A stretch of 64,000 nucleotides of DNA, from contig NZ_JOCT01000001.1 in the NCBI RefSeq assembly GCF_000717875.1, positions 501,916 to 565,915 on the forward strand, in the 5' to 3' direction. The translations under genes were made by a program, and so were the position numbers. This DNA comes from Streptomyces sp. NRRL S-455 (lineage in GTDB: Bacteria; Actinomycetota; Actinomycetes; Streptomycetales; Streptomycetaceae). Positions 56,455 to 64,000 of the stretch are shown piece after piece. Every line of letters starts with the position of its first letter. The stretch's first letter is position 1. The notes beneath the pieces were generated by a model. That model had not been told where the DNA came from. It did no database searches and saw only the letters and a list, made by a program, of their open reading frames with translations.

Positions 56455-57192
56455 TCAGGGCAGCCGCACCCCGAGCGCCGTCTGCACGAGCGCGGCATGC
56501 AGCTTCACCGTGAGGCCGGCCAGCTCTCTGGTGCGAGCCTCGGCAACAGCCCTGGTCTGCGGGTTCCGGTGCCGCTTCAGGGGGGCCACCACCTGGTCCA
56601 CGAGCCCGGCCTCGCGGTCGGCCGCGGCCTTCATCACCCGCAGATGCCGAGGCTCGATCCCGAAGCGCCCCAGCTCGGCGACGAGGGCGGCCACCGTGAG
56701 CGCCTCCGCGTCGTACGCACCGTCCTCCAGTGGAGTGACGAGGCCGTACGACTCCCACTCCTTGAGCTCCTGCTCCCCGACACCTGCGGCAGCGAGCAGC
56801 TCCTGGCGCCCGATCCTGGCGGCCCTGGGCGCCTCGGAGGGCTCGGGTACGGAGCCGCCGTCTTGCTGACGGCCCAGCACCGGCAGCTGGACCGCCTCAC
56901 CACGCTCCATGGCCTCCAGGTGCTCGCGGATCACCTTCAGGGGCAGATAGTGGTCCCGCTGCATCCTCAGGACGTGACCGAGACGCTCGACGTCATGGGG
57001 GCTGAACTTGCGATACCCCGAAGGAGTCCGCTGCGGCTCGATGAGCCCCTCCGACTCCAGGAAACGGATCTTGGAGATGGTGACTTCGGGAAACTCGTCG
57101 CGCAGCACGTTCAGCACCGTGCCGATGCTCATCAGCCCACTGTCCGTGGCGGCGGTGCCGTGCCCGGCACCGCCGCTCGGTGTTTGCGGCAT
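56455..57192 (-). CDS. ftsR: FtsR-like MerR-type regulator
   Basis: A 245-residue protein with the MerR HTH IGTVLNVLRDEFPEVTISKI, RFLESEGLIEPQRTPSGYRK, FSPHDVERLGHVLRMQRDHY. The C-terminal domain has a second helical part (RQELLAAAGVGEQELKEWES, YGLVTPLEDG). The corynebacterial homologue FtsR activates ftsZ; the neighbouring FHA gene occurs beside it in many actinobacteria. ATG at 57192. The role in division here is inferred from the homologue. Confidence 0.88.
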   Translation of the reverse strand: MPQTPSGGAGHGTAATDSGLMSIGTVLNVLRDEFPEVTISKIRFLESEGLIEPQRTPSGYRKFSPHDVERLGHVLRMQRDHYLPLKVIREHLEAMERGEAVQLPVLGRQQDGGSVPEPSEAPRAARIGRQELLAAAGVGEQELKEWESYGLVTPLEDGAYDAEALTVAALVAELGRFGIEPRHLRVMKAAADREAGLVDQVVAPLKRHRNPQTRAVAEARTRELAGLTVKLHAALVQTALGVRLP

Positions 57193-57243
57193 GGACCTTC
57201 CCTGGCGGATGGGCCTTCGCGGGGTACCCGGACGACGTCCGGA

Positions 57244-58062
57244 TCAGTAGCCCCGCTGGCTGGCGTAGAAGACCAGCCGGTACTTGCCGATCTGCACCTC
57301 GTCGCCGTTGTTCAGGGCGACCTGGTCGATCCGCTCACGATTCACGTACGTGCCGTTCAGACTGCCCACGTCGGCCACCGTGAACGAGCCGTCCTGACCG
57401 CGGCGGAACTCCACGTGACGCCGGGAGACCGTCACGTCGTCCAGGAAGATGTCGCTCTGCGGGTGACGCCCGGCCGTGGTCAGATCGCCGTCCAGCAGGA
57501 AGCGGCTGCCCGAGTTCGGCCCGCGGCGCACGACCAGAAGCGCGGAACCCAGCGGCAGCGCGTCGACGGCCGCCTGCGCCTCGGGAGAGAGCGTCGGCAT
57601 CGGCGTCTGGCCCGTGGCCTCGCTGTCGTAGGCCTCGAGACCGGAGATCGAGATCGTGGAGGTCGTCTCGGAGGGACGCTCCGGCGTGGCCCCGGCCCGC
57701 AGCGGCGCACCGCAGTTCGAGCAGAAGCGGCTGTTCTCAGCGTTGCGGTTACCGCACCTCGTACACACCAGGGCCGACATCGGATCCTCCTGCCGCGGCT
57801 GCCCACCGGGGGCATTGGACGCATACGGGTCGGAAAACCCTCCACCCGCACTTGAGGGTTGTCCGAAACCTATGCCGCCGGGCTGCGCAGGGTCAACCGA
57901 GGGCGCGCCCTGACCTCCGGAGATGTCGCCGCCGGGACCACCGACCTGGTCACGGAACAGCGGCCGCTGACCTTCCTCGTCAGGCTGTGCGCGATGACGA
58001 GCGGTCGCATTGTCGCTGCCCTCTCGCGCGCTCTTCCCGAACAACTTCGCAAACAACTTCAC
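57244..58062 (-). CDS. FHA domain protein, GarA/OdhI-like
   Basis: A 272-residue protein. Parts in order: a disordered Gly/Gln/Pro region; a zinc ribbon with Cys100, 103, 114 and 117 (CTRCGNRNAENSRFCSNC); the phospho-acceptor motif ETTST at 132-136; and an FHA domain (residues 177-265) with GRHPQSDIFLDDVTVSRRHV and GSLNGTYVNRERI. In GarA/OdhI the ETT motif is phosphorylated by Ser/Thr kinases and the FHA domain then binds it, which controls 2-oxoglutarate metabolism. The zinc ribbon is an addition. GTG at 58062 with AAGGGGAA upstream. Confidence 0.9.
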   Translation of the reverse strand: MKLFAKLFGKSAREGSDNATARHRAQPDEEGQRPLFRDQVGGPGGDISGGQGAPSVDPAQPGGIGFGQPSSAGGGFSDPYASNAPGGQPRQEDPMSALVCTRCGNRNAENSRFCSNCGAPLRAGATPERPSETTSTISISGLEAYDSEATGQTPMPTLSPEAQAAVDALPLGSALLVVRRGPNSGSRFLLDGDLTTAGRHPQSDIFLDDVTVSRRHVEFRRGQDGSFTVADVGSLNGTYVNRERIDQVALNNGDEVQIGKYRLVFYASQRGY

Positions 58063-58252
58063 GGGCGATTCCCCTTGACCGAAACAGACCCGCCCGTGGG
58101 GCAGGACGAACCCTGACTGAACACTCTGGCCGACCCGGACATCCTGACAACGTCCGTCTGCACCAGACAGTTTCCACCACGCACCACCCATTCGGTGCGC
58201 CGACCCCCCGCAACCTCATGCCCTCGCCGGACGCCGCCCATGCACTGCCGGT

Positions 58253-59233
58253 TCACCGGGAGGACGACCGAGCGTAGTCAGGCCGCTTCGCTGCTCGCAA
58301 GGCGTCCACGACGATCTTGGTCGACCGCTCGATGGTGACCGTGGCCTGTTCCTTCTCGAGAGTCTGCACCACGCCTCCGGGGATGTTGAGCGCCGGCTCG
58401 AGGTCCTGCGGCTTGCCGATGACCTTGAAACGAAAAGGAGCGTTGATCTTGTTCCCGTCCACTGCCACACCCTTGCCGGAGTCCGTCAGATAGGTACCCG
58501 CGACGACGCGTACATCGTTGACCTGAATCGCCTCGGCACCCGCCGCGCGCAGCTCCTGGATCGCGTCGAGCAGCATGTTCGCCTCGACCGTCCCCCTCGT
58601 GTCCTCGATGGTCACCGTGATGCCGGGCCCTTCCGCGGCCACCGTGCCCGCCAGGATGCCGAGTTGCCTCTCCTTCTCGATCGTCTGCTTCCGGGCCTCC
58701 TCGGCCTGGTCCGAGCTGTTCTCCAGCTCGTCGCGCTGCTTCTCGAGCCCCTGCTTCTCGTCCTCAAGACGCTGTGAGCGGTCGTCCAGTTCATCGAGGA
58801 TGCGGACGAGATCCTCCTGACGCGCTCCGCGCAAGGCGCTGTCACTGTCGCTGTTCGAGGCCACCTGCACGGCCAGCCCGAATCCCAGGCCGAACAGCAG
58901 CACCGCGACGATGAGTTGGGCCCGGCTGACCCGCGGCGGCCACAGTCCCTCCACCAAGCGCTGGCGACCGGTCATCTGCGGCTCGGGGGCCACCGTCTCC
59001 GGTTCCGGCTCCCGCACCGGCTCGGGTTCCTGCTCCTGCTCCTGCGCCTGCGCCTGCTCCTGCTCCTGCTCCTGCTCCGGGGTGGCCCTGGCGGCAGGCA
59101 CCACCGAGGTCACTTCCTCCGGCAGTTCCTTGCGCAGCCGGTTCCCGGACTCGTTGCTGTCGTCGCGCCGGTCCGCGCGTGTGTCGCCGAGTTCCTCGGC
59201 CCGCTTCTCGTCGTGGTCGCTCATCGGCCTCAC
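58253..59233 (-). CDS. DUF881 family membrane-anchored protein with EQ repeat
   Basis: A 326-residue protein. A charged N-terminus carries Glu-Gln repeats encoded by a hexanucleotide tract at about 59030-59080, then one membrane helix (LIVAVLLFGLGFGLAVQVAS), a coiled coil (QRLEDEKQGLEKQRDELENS) and the DUF881 domain (GPGITVTIEDTRG, LLDAIQELRAAGAEAIQVND). GTG at 59233 overlaps the small-basic-protein stop in GTGA; ATG at 59224 is an alternative. DUF881 proteins sit near cell-division genes and are of unknown function. Confidence 0.88.
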   Translation of the reverse strand: MRPMSDHDEKRAEELGDTRADRRDDSNESGNRLRKELPEEVTSVVPAARATPEQEQEQEQAQAQEQEQEPEPVREPEPETVAPEPQMTGRQRLVEGLWPPRVSRAQLIVAVLLFGLGFGLAVQVASNSDSDSALRGARQEDLVRILDELDDRSQRLEDEKQGLEKQRDELENSSDQAEEARKQTIEKERQLGILAGTVAAEGPGITVTIEDTRGTVEANMLLDAIQELRAAGAEAIQVNDVRVVAGTYLTDSGKGVAVDGNKINAPFRFKVIGKPQDLEPALNIPGGVVQTLEKEQATVTIERSTKIVVDALRAAKRPDYARSSSR

Positions 59234-59562
59234 GCCCGGAAGACGTGCCGGCGGATCGCGGCGGCGTTGGAGAAGATCCGGATCCCCAGGACGACCACCA
59301 CACCGGTGGACAGCTGAGCACCCACGCCCAACTTGTCGCCCAGGAACACGATCAGCGCGGCCACGACCACGTTCGACAGGAACGACACCACGAAGACCTT
59401 GTCGTCGAAGATGCCGTCGAGCATGGCCCGCAGCCCCCCGAAGACAGCGTCCAGAGCCGCCACGACGGCGATCGGCAGATAAGGCTCGACCACCGCCGGA
59501 ACCTCAGGCCGGACCAACAGGCCGGCCACGACTCCCACGACGAGGCCCAGTACGGCGATCAC
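59230..59562 (-). CDS. small basic protein (sbp, DUF1290)
   Basis: A 110-residue membrane protein with about three or four helices, beginning MIAVLGLVVGVVAGLLVRPE and ending ILGIRIFSNAAAIRRHVF-like. It belongs to the small basic protein family found beside division genes in Gram-positive bacteria. It overlaps the upstream DUF881 stop and downstream DUF881 start by four bases each, so all three are coupled. Function unknown. Confidence 0.9.
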   Translation of the reverse strand: MIAVLGLVVGVVAGLLVRPEVPAVVEPYLPIAVVAALDAVFGGLRAMLDGIFDDKVFVVSFLSNVVVAALIVFLGDKLGVGAQLSTGVVVVLGIRIFSNAAAIRRHVFRA

Positions 59563-60473
59563 GATGTGCCCTTCTCGCTCTTCTCAGTGCTCGGCTGTGC
59601 TGTACGTACGATCACACTCGGCGCGGCGGGCAGACGGAGGTCGTCCTCCACCGAAAGGGCGGTTCGGACGCCGTAGCCCTCCTGGAGCGCGTTCAGGTAC
59701 AACCCGTCCGCACTGTCCTGGAACCGCGTGCTCAGCCGCTGCCCGTCCCCCACCGCGAGCACCGTGTACGGCGGCACCAGCGGTTTGTTGTCGACCAGTA
59801 TCGCGTCACCCGCGGCCCTGATCGCGGACAGCGCCGTCAGCCGCTGCCCGTTGATGGAGACGGCCTCGGCTCCGGACTCCCACAGCCCGTTGACCACGCG
59901 CTGCATGTCCCGGTCGCGTACCCGGCCGGTGTCGGCGAACCCCGAGGTCTCACGCGGGTCGCTCTCCCCGTCTCCGCCGGCCTCCTTGGCATCGTTCACC
60001 ACGAGCTTCACGCCGGGGCCGTGCACGGCGGAGGCGCCCGACAAAACGCCCACCAGGTCGGACTCGGCGTTTCCACCGCTGTGCTTCAGTGCCTCACGCT
60101 GCCGCGCGCTCACGTCCTCGCGCAGCCGGTCCACGGAGTCCTCGAGCCTGTCCGCCGCCTCGGTTTCCCGGTCGATGCGGTCGACCAGTTCTTCCCGCTC
60201 CTTGGCGACGACCGGAGCGGCGACCCGCGCCTGTGCCGCTCCCACGGTCACGATGAGGGCCGCGAGCACCAGCCCGGCGGCAAGCCCCAGCTTCGCCCTC
60301 AGCGTCTTCGGCATGCCACCGTCGCCCGCGGCCTTCTTGCGCGCGGCGGCCTCGGCGTATCCGTCGTCGAGGCTGTGGTCCATGACGTTGGTGATCAACG
60401 ACATGGACGCGTCCGGGCGCCGGGGCCGCGTCGGTGTGCTCCGAATGGGGGGTTGCTGCGGCATGGGGCACAT
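59559..60473 (-). CDS. DUF881 family protein, second copy
   Basis: A 304-residue protein with one membrane helix (AGLVLAALIVTVGAAQARVA), a coiled coil (DRIDRETEAADRLEDSVDRL) and the DUF881 domain (GPGVKLVVNDAKE, VVNGLWESGAEAVSINGQRL). It is only moderately similar to the other DUF881 gene. Start is ATG 60473 or 60464; neither has a strong ribosome site. It is first of the three-gene coupled set and lies 98 bases downstream of the guanylyltransferase gene. Confidence 0.87.
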   Translation of the reverse strand: MCPMPQQPPIRSTPTRPRRPDASMSLITNVMDHSLDDGYAEAAARKKAAGDGGMPKTLRAKLGLAAGLVLAALIVTVGAAQARVAAPVVAKEREELVDRIDRETEAADRLEDSVDRLREDVSARQREALKHSGGNAESDLVGVLSGASAVHGPGVKLVVNDAKEAGGDGESDPRETSGFADTGRVRDRDMQRVVNGLWESGAEAVSINGQRLTALSAIRAAGDAILVDNKPLVPPYTVLAVGDGQRLSTRFQDSADGLYLNALQEGYGVRTALSVEDDLRLPAAPSVIVRTAQPSTEKSEKGTS

Positions 60474-60571
60474 CGTCGCACGTCGGGGCCGCTACCTCCG
60501 AACGGCCCCACCGGCGTGCCGGACAGGCCCCGTTGGGGAGGCTTGTCCGGCACACACGCGTGCGGCTGGTT

Positions 60572-63067
60572 CTACCGGCCGGCGCTGTCCACGACCGCCG
60601 ACCACTCGTCGAGCAGGGCCTGCGCGGAGGCGTCGTCCGGCCCCTCGGCCCACAGGTGGGTGACGGCCTCGGCCGGGTCGGGCAGCACCATCACCCAGCG
60701 GCCGTCGGTCTCCACCACACGCACACCGTCCGTGGTGTCCACGAACCGGTCTCCGGCCGCCTCGACGACCCGGCGCATCACGAGACCCTTGACGGCCCAG
60801 GGAGTCGCCAGATCCCGCTTCAGGACGTGCGCCCGCGGGATCCGCGCGTCAATCTGGCTAAGGGTGAGCTGCGTCCGCGCCACGAGCCCGATGAGCCGTA
60901 CGAAGGCCGCGGTGGCGTCGTACACGCTGCTGAACTCGGGGACGATGAACCCGCCCTTTCCGTCGCCACCGAAGATCGTCCCTTCCTCACCGCCCACGCG
61001 CGTGAGGTCGTCCGGGGAGGTGGTCGTCCACTCGACCTGCGTCCCGTGGTACGCCGCCACCTGCTCGGCGATCCGGGTCGTGGTCACCGGCAGGGCCACC
61101 CTGCCACTGCGCCGCTCGGCGGCGACCAGATCCAGCATCACGAGCAGCGCCCGGTCGTCCTCGATGATGCGCCCCTTCTCGTCGACCAGGGACAGCCGCT
61201 CACCGACAGGGTCGAACCGCACACCGAACGCCGCACCCGAGGAGGCGACGATCTCCCCGAGACGCACCAGGCCCGACCGCCGCATGTCGGCCGTCTCCGT
61301 CGGCCTGGACTCGTCGAGACCGGGGTTGATCGTCAGCGAGTCGACACCGAGCTTGCCGAGGAGGCTCGGCAGTACGAGCCCCGCGCTGCCGTTGGACGCG
61401 TCGACGACGACCTTCAGCCCGGAGTCCGCGATCCCGGCGGTGTCGACGTTCCGCAGCAGCGACCCGGTGTACGAGTCGAAGACACTGGCCGGGAAGTGCA
61501 GGTCGCCGATCTCCCCGGGGAATGCACGGCGGTACTCCTGCCGCGCGAACACGCGGTCCAGCTTCCGCTGACTGCCCTGCGACAGGTCTGCGCCGTTGCC
61601 GTCGAAGAACATGATGTCCACGGAGTCCGTCACTCCGGGCGTGGTCCGGATCATGATTCCGCCGGCGCTGCCCCGCGCGGTCTGCTGCCTTGCCACGGGC
61701 AGCGGAACGTTCTCCAGGTCCCGCACGTCGATGGCGCTGGCCTGCAGGGCGGAGATCACCGCCCGCTTCAGCGCACGGGCACCACGCGAGTGGTCACGGG
61801 CCGTGGTGACGGTCGAGCCCTTCTTCAGGGTCGTCGCATACGCACCGGCGAGCCGGACGGCCAGCTCGGGTGTGATCTCGACGTTCAGGATCCCCGACAC
61901 CCCACGGGCGCCGAAGAGGTGCGCCTGTCCCCTTGATTCCCAGATCACCGAGGTGTTGACGAAGGCACCGGCCTCGATGGTCTTGAACGGATAAACCCGC
62001 ACATTGCCCTGAACGATCGATTCCTCGCCGATCAGGCATTCGTCACCGATGACCGCCCCGTCCTCGATCCGCGCCGCACGCATGATGTCGGTGTTCTTTC
62101 CGACGACGCAGCCGCGCAGATTGCTGTGCGGCCCCACGTAGACGTTGTCGTGCACGACGGCCTTGTGCAGAAAGGCGCCGCTCTTGACGACCACGTTGGA
62201 GCCCACGACGGTGTGCTCACGGATTTCGGCCCCGGCCTCGACCTTGGCATAGTCACCGATGTAAACCGGCCCTCGGAGCACGGCGTCGGGATGAACCTCG
62301 GCCCCCTCGGCCACCCACACGCCCGGCGAGATCTCGAATCCGTCGATGTCGACGTCGACCTTGCCCTCCAGGACGTCGGCCTGCGCCTTGACATAGCTCT
62401 CGTGAGTGCCGACGTCCTCCCAGTACCCCTCGGCCACGTAGCCGTAGACGGGCTTGCCTTCCTTCATCAACTGCGGGAAGACGTCACCGGACCAGTCGAC
62501 GGGCACATCGGGATCGACGTAGTCGAAGACCTCGGGCTCCATCACGTAAATACCGGTGTTCACGGTGTCGGAGAAGACCTGGCCCCAGGTGGGCTTCTCG
62601 AGGAAGCGTTCCACCTTGCCTTCCTCGTCGACGATGGTGATGCCGAATTCCAGCGGATTGGGCACACGCGTCAGACAGACGGTGACCAGAGCGCCCTTTT
62701 CCTTGTGGAAATTGATCAGCTCGGTGAGGTCGAAATCCGTGAGAGCGTCACCGGAGATGACGAGGAAGGCATCGTCCTTCAGCGCCTCCTCAGCGTTCTT
62801 GACGCTTCCGGCAGTACCGAGTGGCTTCTCCTCATTGGCATAGGTGAGCTCCATACCGAGCTCTTCGCCGTCACCGAAGTAGTTCTTGACGAGCGAGGCC
62901 AGGAACTGGACAGTTACGACTGTTTCATTGAGCCCATGCCTTTTGAGCAGCCGCAGAACGTGCTCCATGATCGGGCGGTTGGCCACGGGCAGGAGCGGCT
63001 TGGGCATGCTTGAGGTCATGGGACGAAGGCGCGTGCCTTCGCCTCCGGCCATCACGACGGCCTTCAT
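60572..63067 (-). CDS. mannose-1-phosphate guanylyltransferase fused to degenerate phosphomannomutase
   Basis: An 831-residue fusion. Residues 1-230 are a nucleotidyltransferase with [20 protein letters not shown] and [12 protein letters not shown]. Residues 240-370 form left-handed beta-helix repeats ([20 protein letters not shown]). The rest is phosphomannomutase-like but lacks its catalytic motifs: [12 protein letters not shown] replaces the TASHN serine loop, [10 protein letters not shown] replaces DGDADR, and the SGTEP phosphate loop is absent. It makes GDP-mannose or a related NDP-sugar; the C-terminus probably senses or stabilises. Confidence 0.92.
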   Translation of the reverse strand: MKAVVMAGGEGTRLRPMTSSMPKPLLPVANRPIMEHVLRLLKRHGLNETVVTVQFLASLVKNYFGDGEELGMELTYANEEKPLGTAGSVKNAEEALKDDAFLVISGDALTDFDLTELINFHKEKGALVTVCLTRVPNPLEFGITIVDEEGKVERFLEKPTWGQVFSDTVNTGIYVMEPEVFDYVDPDVPVDWSGDVFPQLMKEGKPVYGYVAEGYWEDVGTHESYVKAQADVLEGKVDVDIDGFEISPGVWVAEGAEVHPDAVLRGPVYIGDYAKVEAGAEIREHTVVGSNVVVKSGAFLHKAVVHDNVYVGPHSNLRGCVVGKNTDIMRAARIEDGAVIGDECLIGEESIVQGNVRVYPFKTIEAGAFVNTSVIWESRGQAHLFGARGVSGILNVEITPELAVRLAGAYATTLKKGSTVTTARDHSRGARALKRAVISALQASAIDVRDLENVPLPVARQQTARGSAGGIMIRTTPGVTDSVDIMFFDGNGADLSQGSQRKLDRVFARQEYRRAFPGEIGDLHFPASVFDSYTGSLLRNVDTAGIADSGLKVVVDASNGSAGLVLPSLLGKLGVDSLTINPGLDESRPTETADMRRSGLVRLGEIVASSGAAFGVRFDPVGERLSLVDEKGRIIEDDRALLVMLDLVAAERRSGRVALPVTTTRIAEQVAAYHGTQVEWTTTSPDDLTRVGGEEGTIFGGDGKGGFIVPEFSSVYDATAAFVRLIGLVARTQLTLSQIDARIPRAHVLKRDLATPWAVKGLVMRRVVEAAGDRFVDTTDGVRVVETDGRWVMVLPDPAEAVTHLWAEGPDDASAQALLDEWSAVVDSAGR

Positions 63068-63183
63068 GTCGGAAGCGTCCTCCTCTTAAAGACGACGGTC
63101 TAGCCGACTTCACCCGCGAGAATTGTCCCGCACTTTCCGACCCCCGGCCATCGGTGCCGACACGGCCGGACCAATCCGCGAGC

Positions 63184-63792
63184 TCAATCGGCCATGGCGT
63201 CCGCACGGACAAGACGGCGGACTTGTACCACATAGAGGACTCCTGCCCACCAGTACAGCGTTGTACCCCATCCGGCGAACGCCCATCCGAAAATGGCGGC
63301 CAGTGACGAGATCCAACCGCTTCCGTCGCTGAGCAGGAGCAACGGGAAGGCATACATCAGGTTGAAGGTGGCAGCCTTGCCCAGGAAGTTCACCTGGGGC
63401 GGCGGATAGCCGTGGCGGCGGAGGATGCCCACCATCACCAGCAGCACCAGCTCTCGCGCGAGAAGTGCAGCAGTCAACCAGAGAGGCAGAATCTCGCGCC
63501 AGGTGAGGCCGATCAAAGTCGAAAGAATGTAGAGCCGGTCGGCTGCGGGGTCGAGGAGCCGGCCGAGGCTGCTGATCTGGTTCCACCGCCGCGCCAGCTT
63601 GCCGTCGAGGTAGTCACTGACGCCGCTGAGGGCCAGTACCAGGAGGGCCCACCCGTCACTCTTGGGTCCACCGAACTCAGGGCGCAGAATCAGCCACAGA
63701 AAGAGGGGCACGCCAAGGAGCCGCGCCATGCTGAGGATGTTCGGGATGGTGAGCACACGGTCCGTCTGGACGCGAGTCTCCTGAACCTCCAC
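63184..63792 (-). CDS. CDP-alcohol phosphatidyltransferase
   Basis: A 202-residue membrane enzyme of the CDP-alcohol phosphatidyltransferase family (PgsA/Cls type). The catalytic motif is complete: SDYLDGKLARRW ... GRLLDPAADRL, i.e. DxxDGxxAR-x8-GxxxDxxxD. The N-terminal part has TIPNILSMARLLGVP, as in PgsA. It makes phosphatidylglycerol phosphate, cardiolipin or another phosphoalcohol lipid. GTG at 63792 has AGGAGG upstream. It lies just before the rRNA operon terminator on the same strand. Confidence 0.92.
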   Translation of the reverse strand: MEVQETRVQTDRVLTIPNILSMARLLGVPLFLWLILRPEFGGPKSDGWALLVLALSGVSDYLDGKLARRWNQISSLGRLLDPAADRLYILSTLIGLTWREILPLWLTAALLARELVLLVMVGILRRHGYPPPQVNFLGKAATFNLMYAFPLLLLSDGSGWISSLAAIFGWAFAGWGTTLYWWAGVLYVVQVRRLVRADAMAD

Positions 63793-63850
63793 CCGGGGGC
63801 CTCCTGTGGGAAACGTACCAACGCTGCCCCCTGACCTTACCTCAACGCAA

Positions 63851-63896
63851 AAAAGCTCTGGCTCTCGGGTGGAGTGCCCAAGAGCCAGAGCTTTAA
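63851..63896 (-). terminator. intrinsic terminator of the rRNA operon
   Basis: AAAGCTCTGGCTCT (63852-63865) and AGAGCCAGAGCTTT (63881-63894) form a perfect 14-bp stem. On the minus strand the stem is followed by a T run (TTTTTT). It lies directly after the 5S gene and before the phosphatidyltransferase gene, so it ends the rRNA transcript. Confidence 0.92.
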
Positions 63897-63900
63897 AAGG

Positions 63901-64000
63901 AGTTCGGCGGCGTCCTACTCTCCCACAGGGTCCCCCCTGCAGTACCATCGGCGCTGTAAGGCTTAGCTTCCGGGTTCGGAATGTAACCGGGCGTTTCCCC
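63901..64000 (-). rRNA. rrf: 5S rRNA (5' end outside window)
   Basis: The complement of this stretch reads, from the 5' side, GGGGAAACGCCCGGTTACAT, then TCCGAACCCGGAAGCTAAGC, CTTACAGCGCCGATGGTACT and ends GTAGGACGCCGCCGAACT, the standard actinobacterial 5S sequence. About 20 bases at the 5' end lie beyond the window. A 16S-23S-5S operon is therefore expected to the right. Confidence 0.95.

Noticed and set aside
59030..59080. CRISPR-like or satellite array
   Set aside because: The repeat unit is six bases and lies in frame within a coding region as Glu-Gln repeats, with no spacers.
58911..61571. An 886-residue open frame on the plus strand
   Set aside because: It covers four well-supported minus-strand genes and is Ser/Arg/Pro-rich without any motif.

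Overview
The window is chromosomal DNA of a high-GC actinomycete, almost certainly a Streptomyces. The signs are codon third positions that are nearly all G or C, GTG starts, 4-base ATGA/GTGA gene overlaps, DUF5999, a diverged second elongation factor (tuf3), and the gene order gcvP - dinB - merR - bifunctional nuclease - ftsR - FHA - DUF881/sbp/DUF881 - mannose-1-phosphate guanylyltransferase - CDP-alcohol phosphatidyltransferase - rRNA operon. From memory this order resembles the SCO13xx region of S. coelicolor. No phage, insertion sequence, CRISPR array or tRNA gene was seen.

Layout. 1-8.9 kb: a phosphoketolase cut by the left edge, galU, a hot-dog thioesterase, an MFS exporter, a spermidine-synthase-like protein, tuf3 and a VTT-domain membrane protein. 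8.9-17.2 kb: a thiolase divergent from an HxlR regulator across a clear operator, then cell-envelope genes uppP and lnt, a Gfo/Idh/MocA oxidoreductase, and a deletion scar where the 5' ends of an FAD monooxygenase gene and a TetR gene appear to have been lost. 17.3-25.8 kb: ung, an oligopeptide-type binding lipoprotein, two SDR reductases, a HipA-like kinase coupled to DUF3037, a Rieske lipoprotein, an isochorismatase-fold protein without the usual Cys, a split-barrel flavoprotein and a LysR regulator. 25.8-37.4 kb: three EamA transporters, a MocR regulator facing a split-barrel protein, a ClpN-like remnant, PadR, PhzF, a CPBP protease, a glutamate-cysteine ligase-like enzyme, and a regulatory stretch with twin palindromes before DUF5999.

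37.5-43.2 kb is a compact xylan-utilisation locus: a LacI regulator, a secreted GH10 xylanase, two sugar permeases and a Tat-type binding lipoprotein. CGAAA-type operators lie in front of both the regulator and the transport operon. 43.5-49.7 kb holds an APC permease and a molybdate cluster: an HTH-Mop regulator, modA, modB, a proline-rich bridging ORF, modC and a di-Mop protein. An inverted repeat sits at the modA promoter.

49.7-64 kb is the conserved housekeeping block, mostly on the minus strand. It includes gcvP under a tandem glycine riboswitch, DNA polymerase IV, two MerR-type regulators (one FtsR-like), an FHA protein with a GarA/OdhI-like phosphorylation motif, three coupled membrane genes of the DUF881/small-basic-protein type, a guanylyltransferase fused to a degenerate phosphomannomutase domain, a phosphatidyltransferase, and the 3' end of an rRNA operon (5S rRNA and a strong terminator). 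No single exotic system dominates. The most unusual items are the modB-modC bridging ORF, the twin 12-bp palindromes, the HipA-like/DUF3037 pair and the two deletion remnants.
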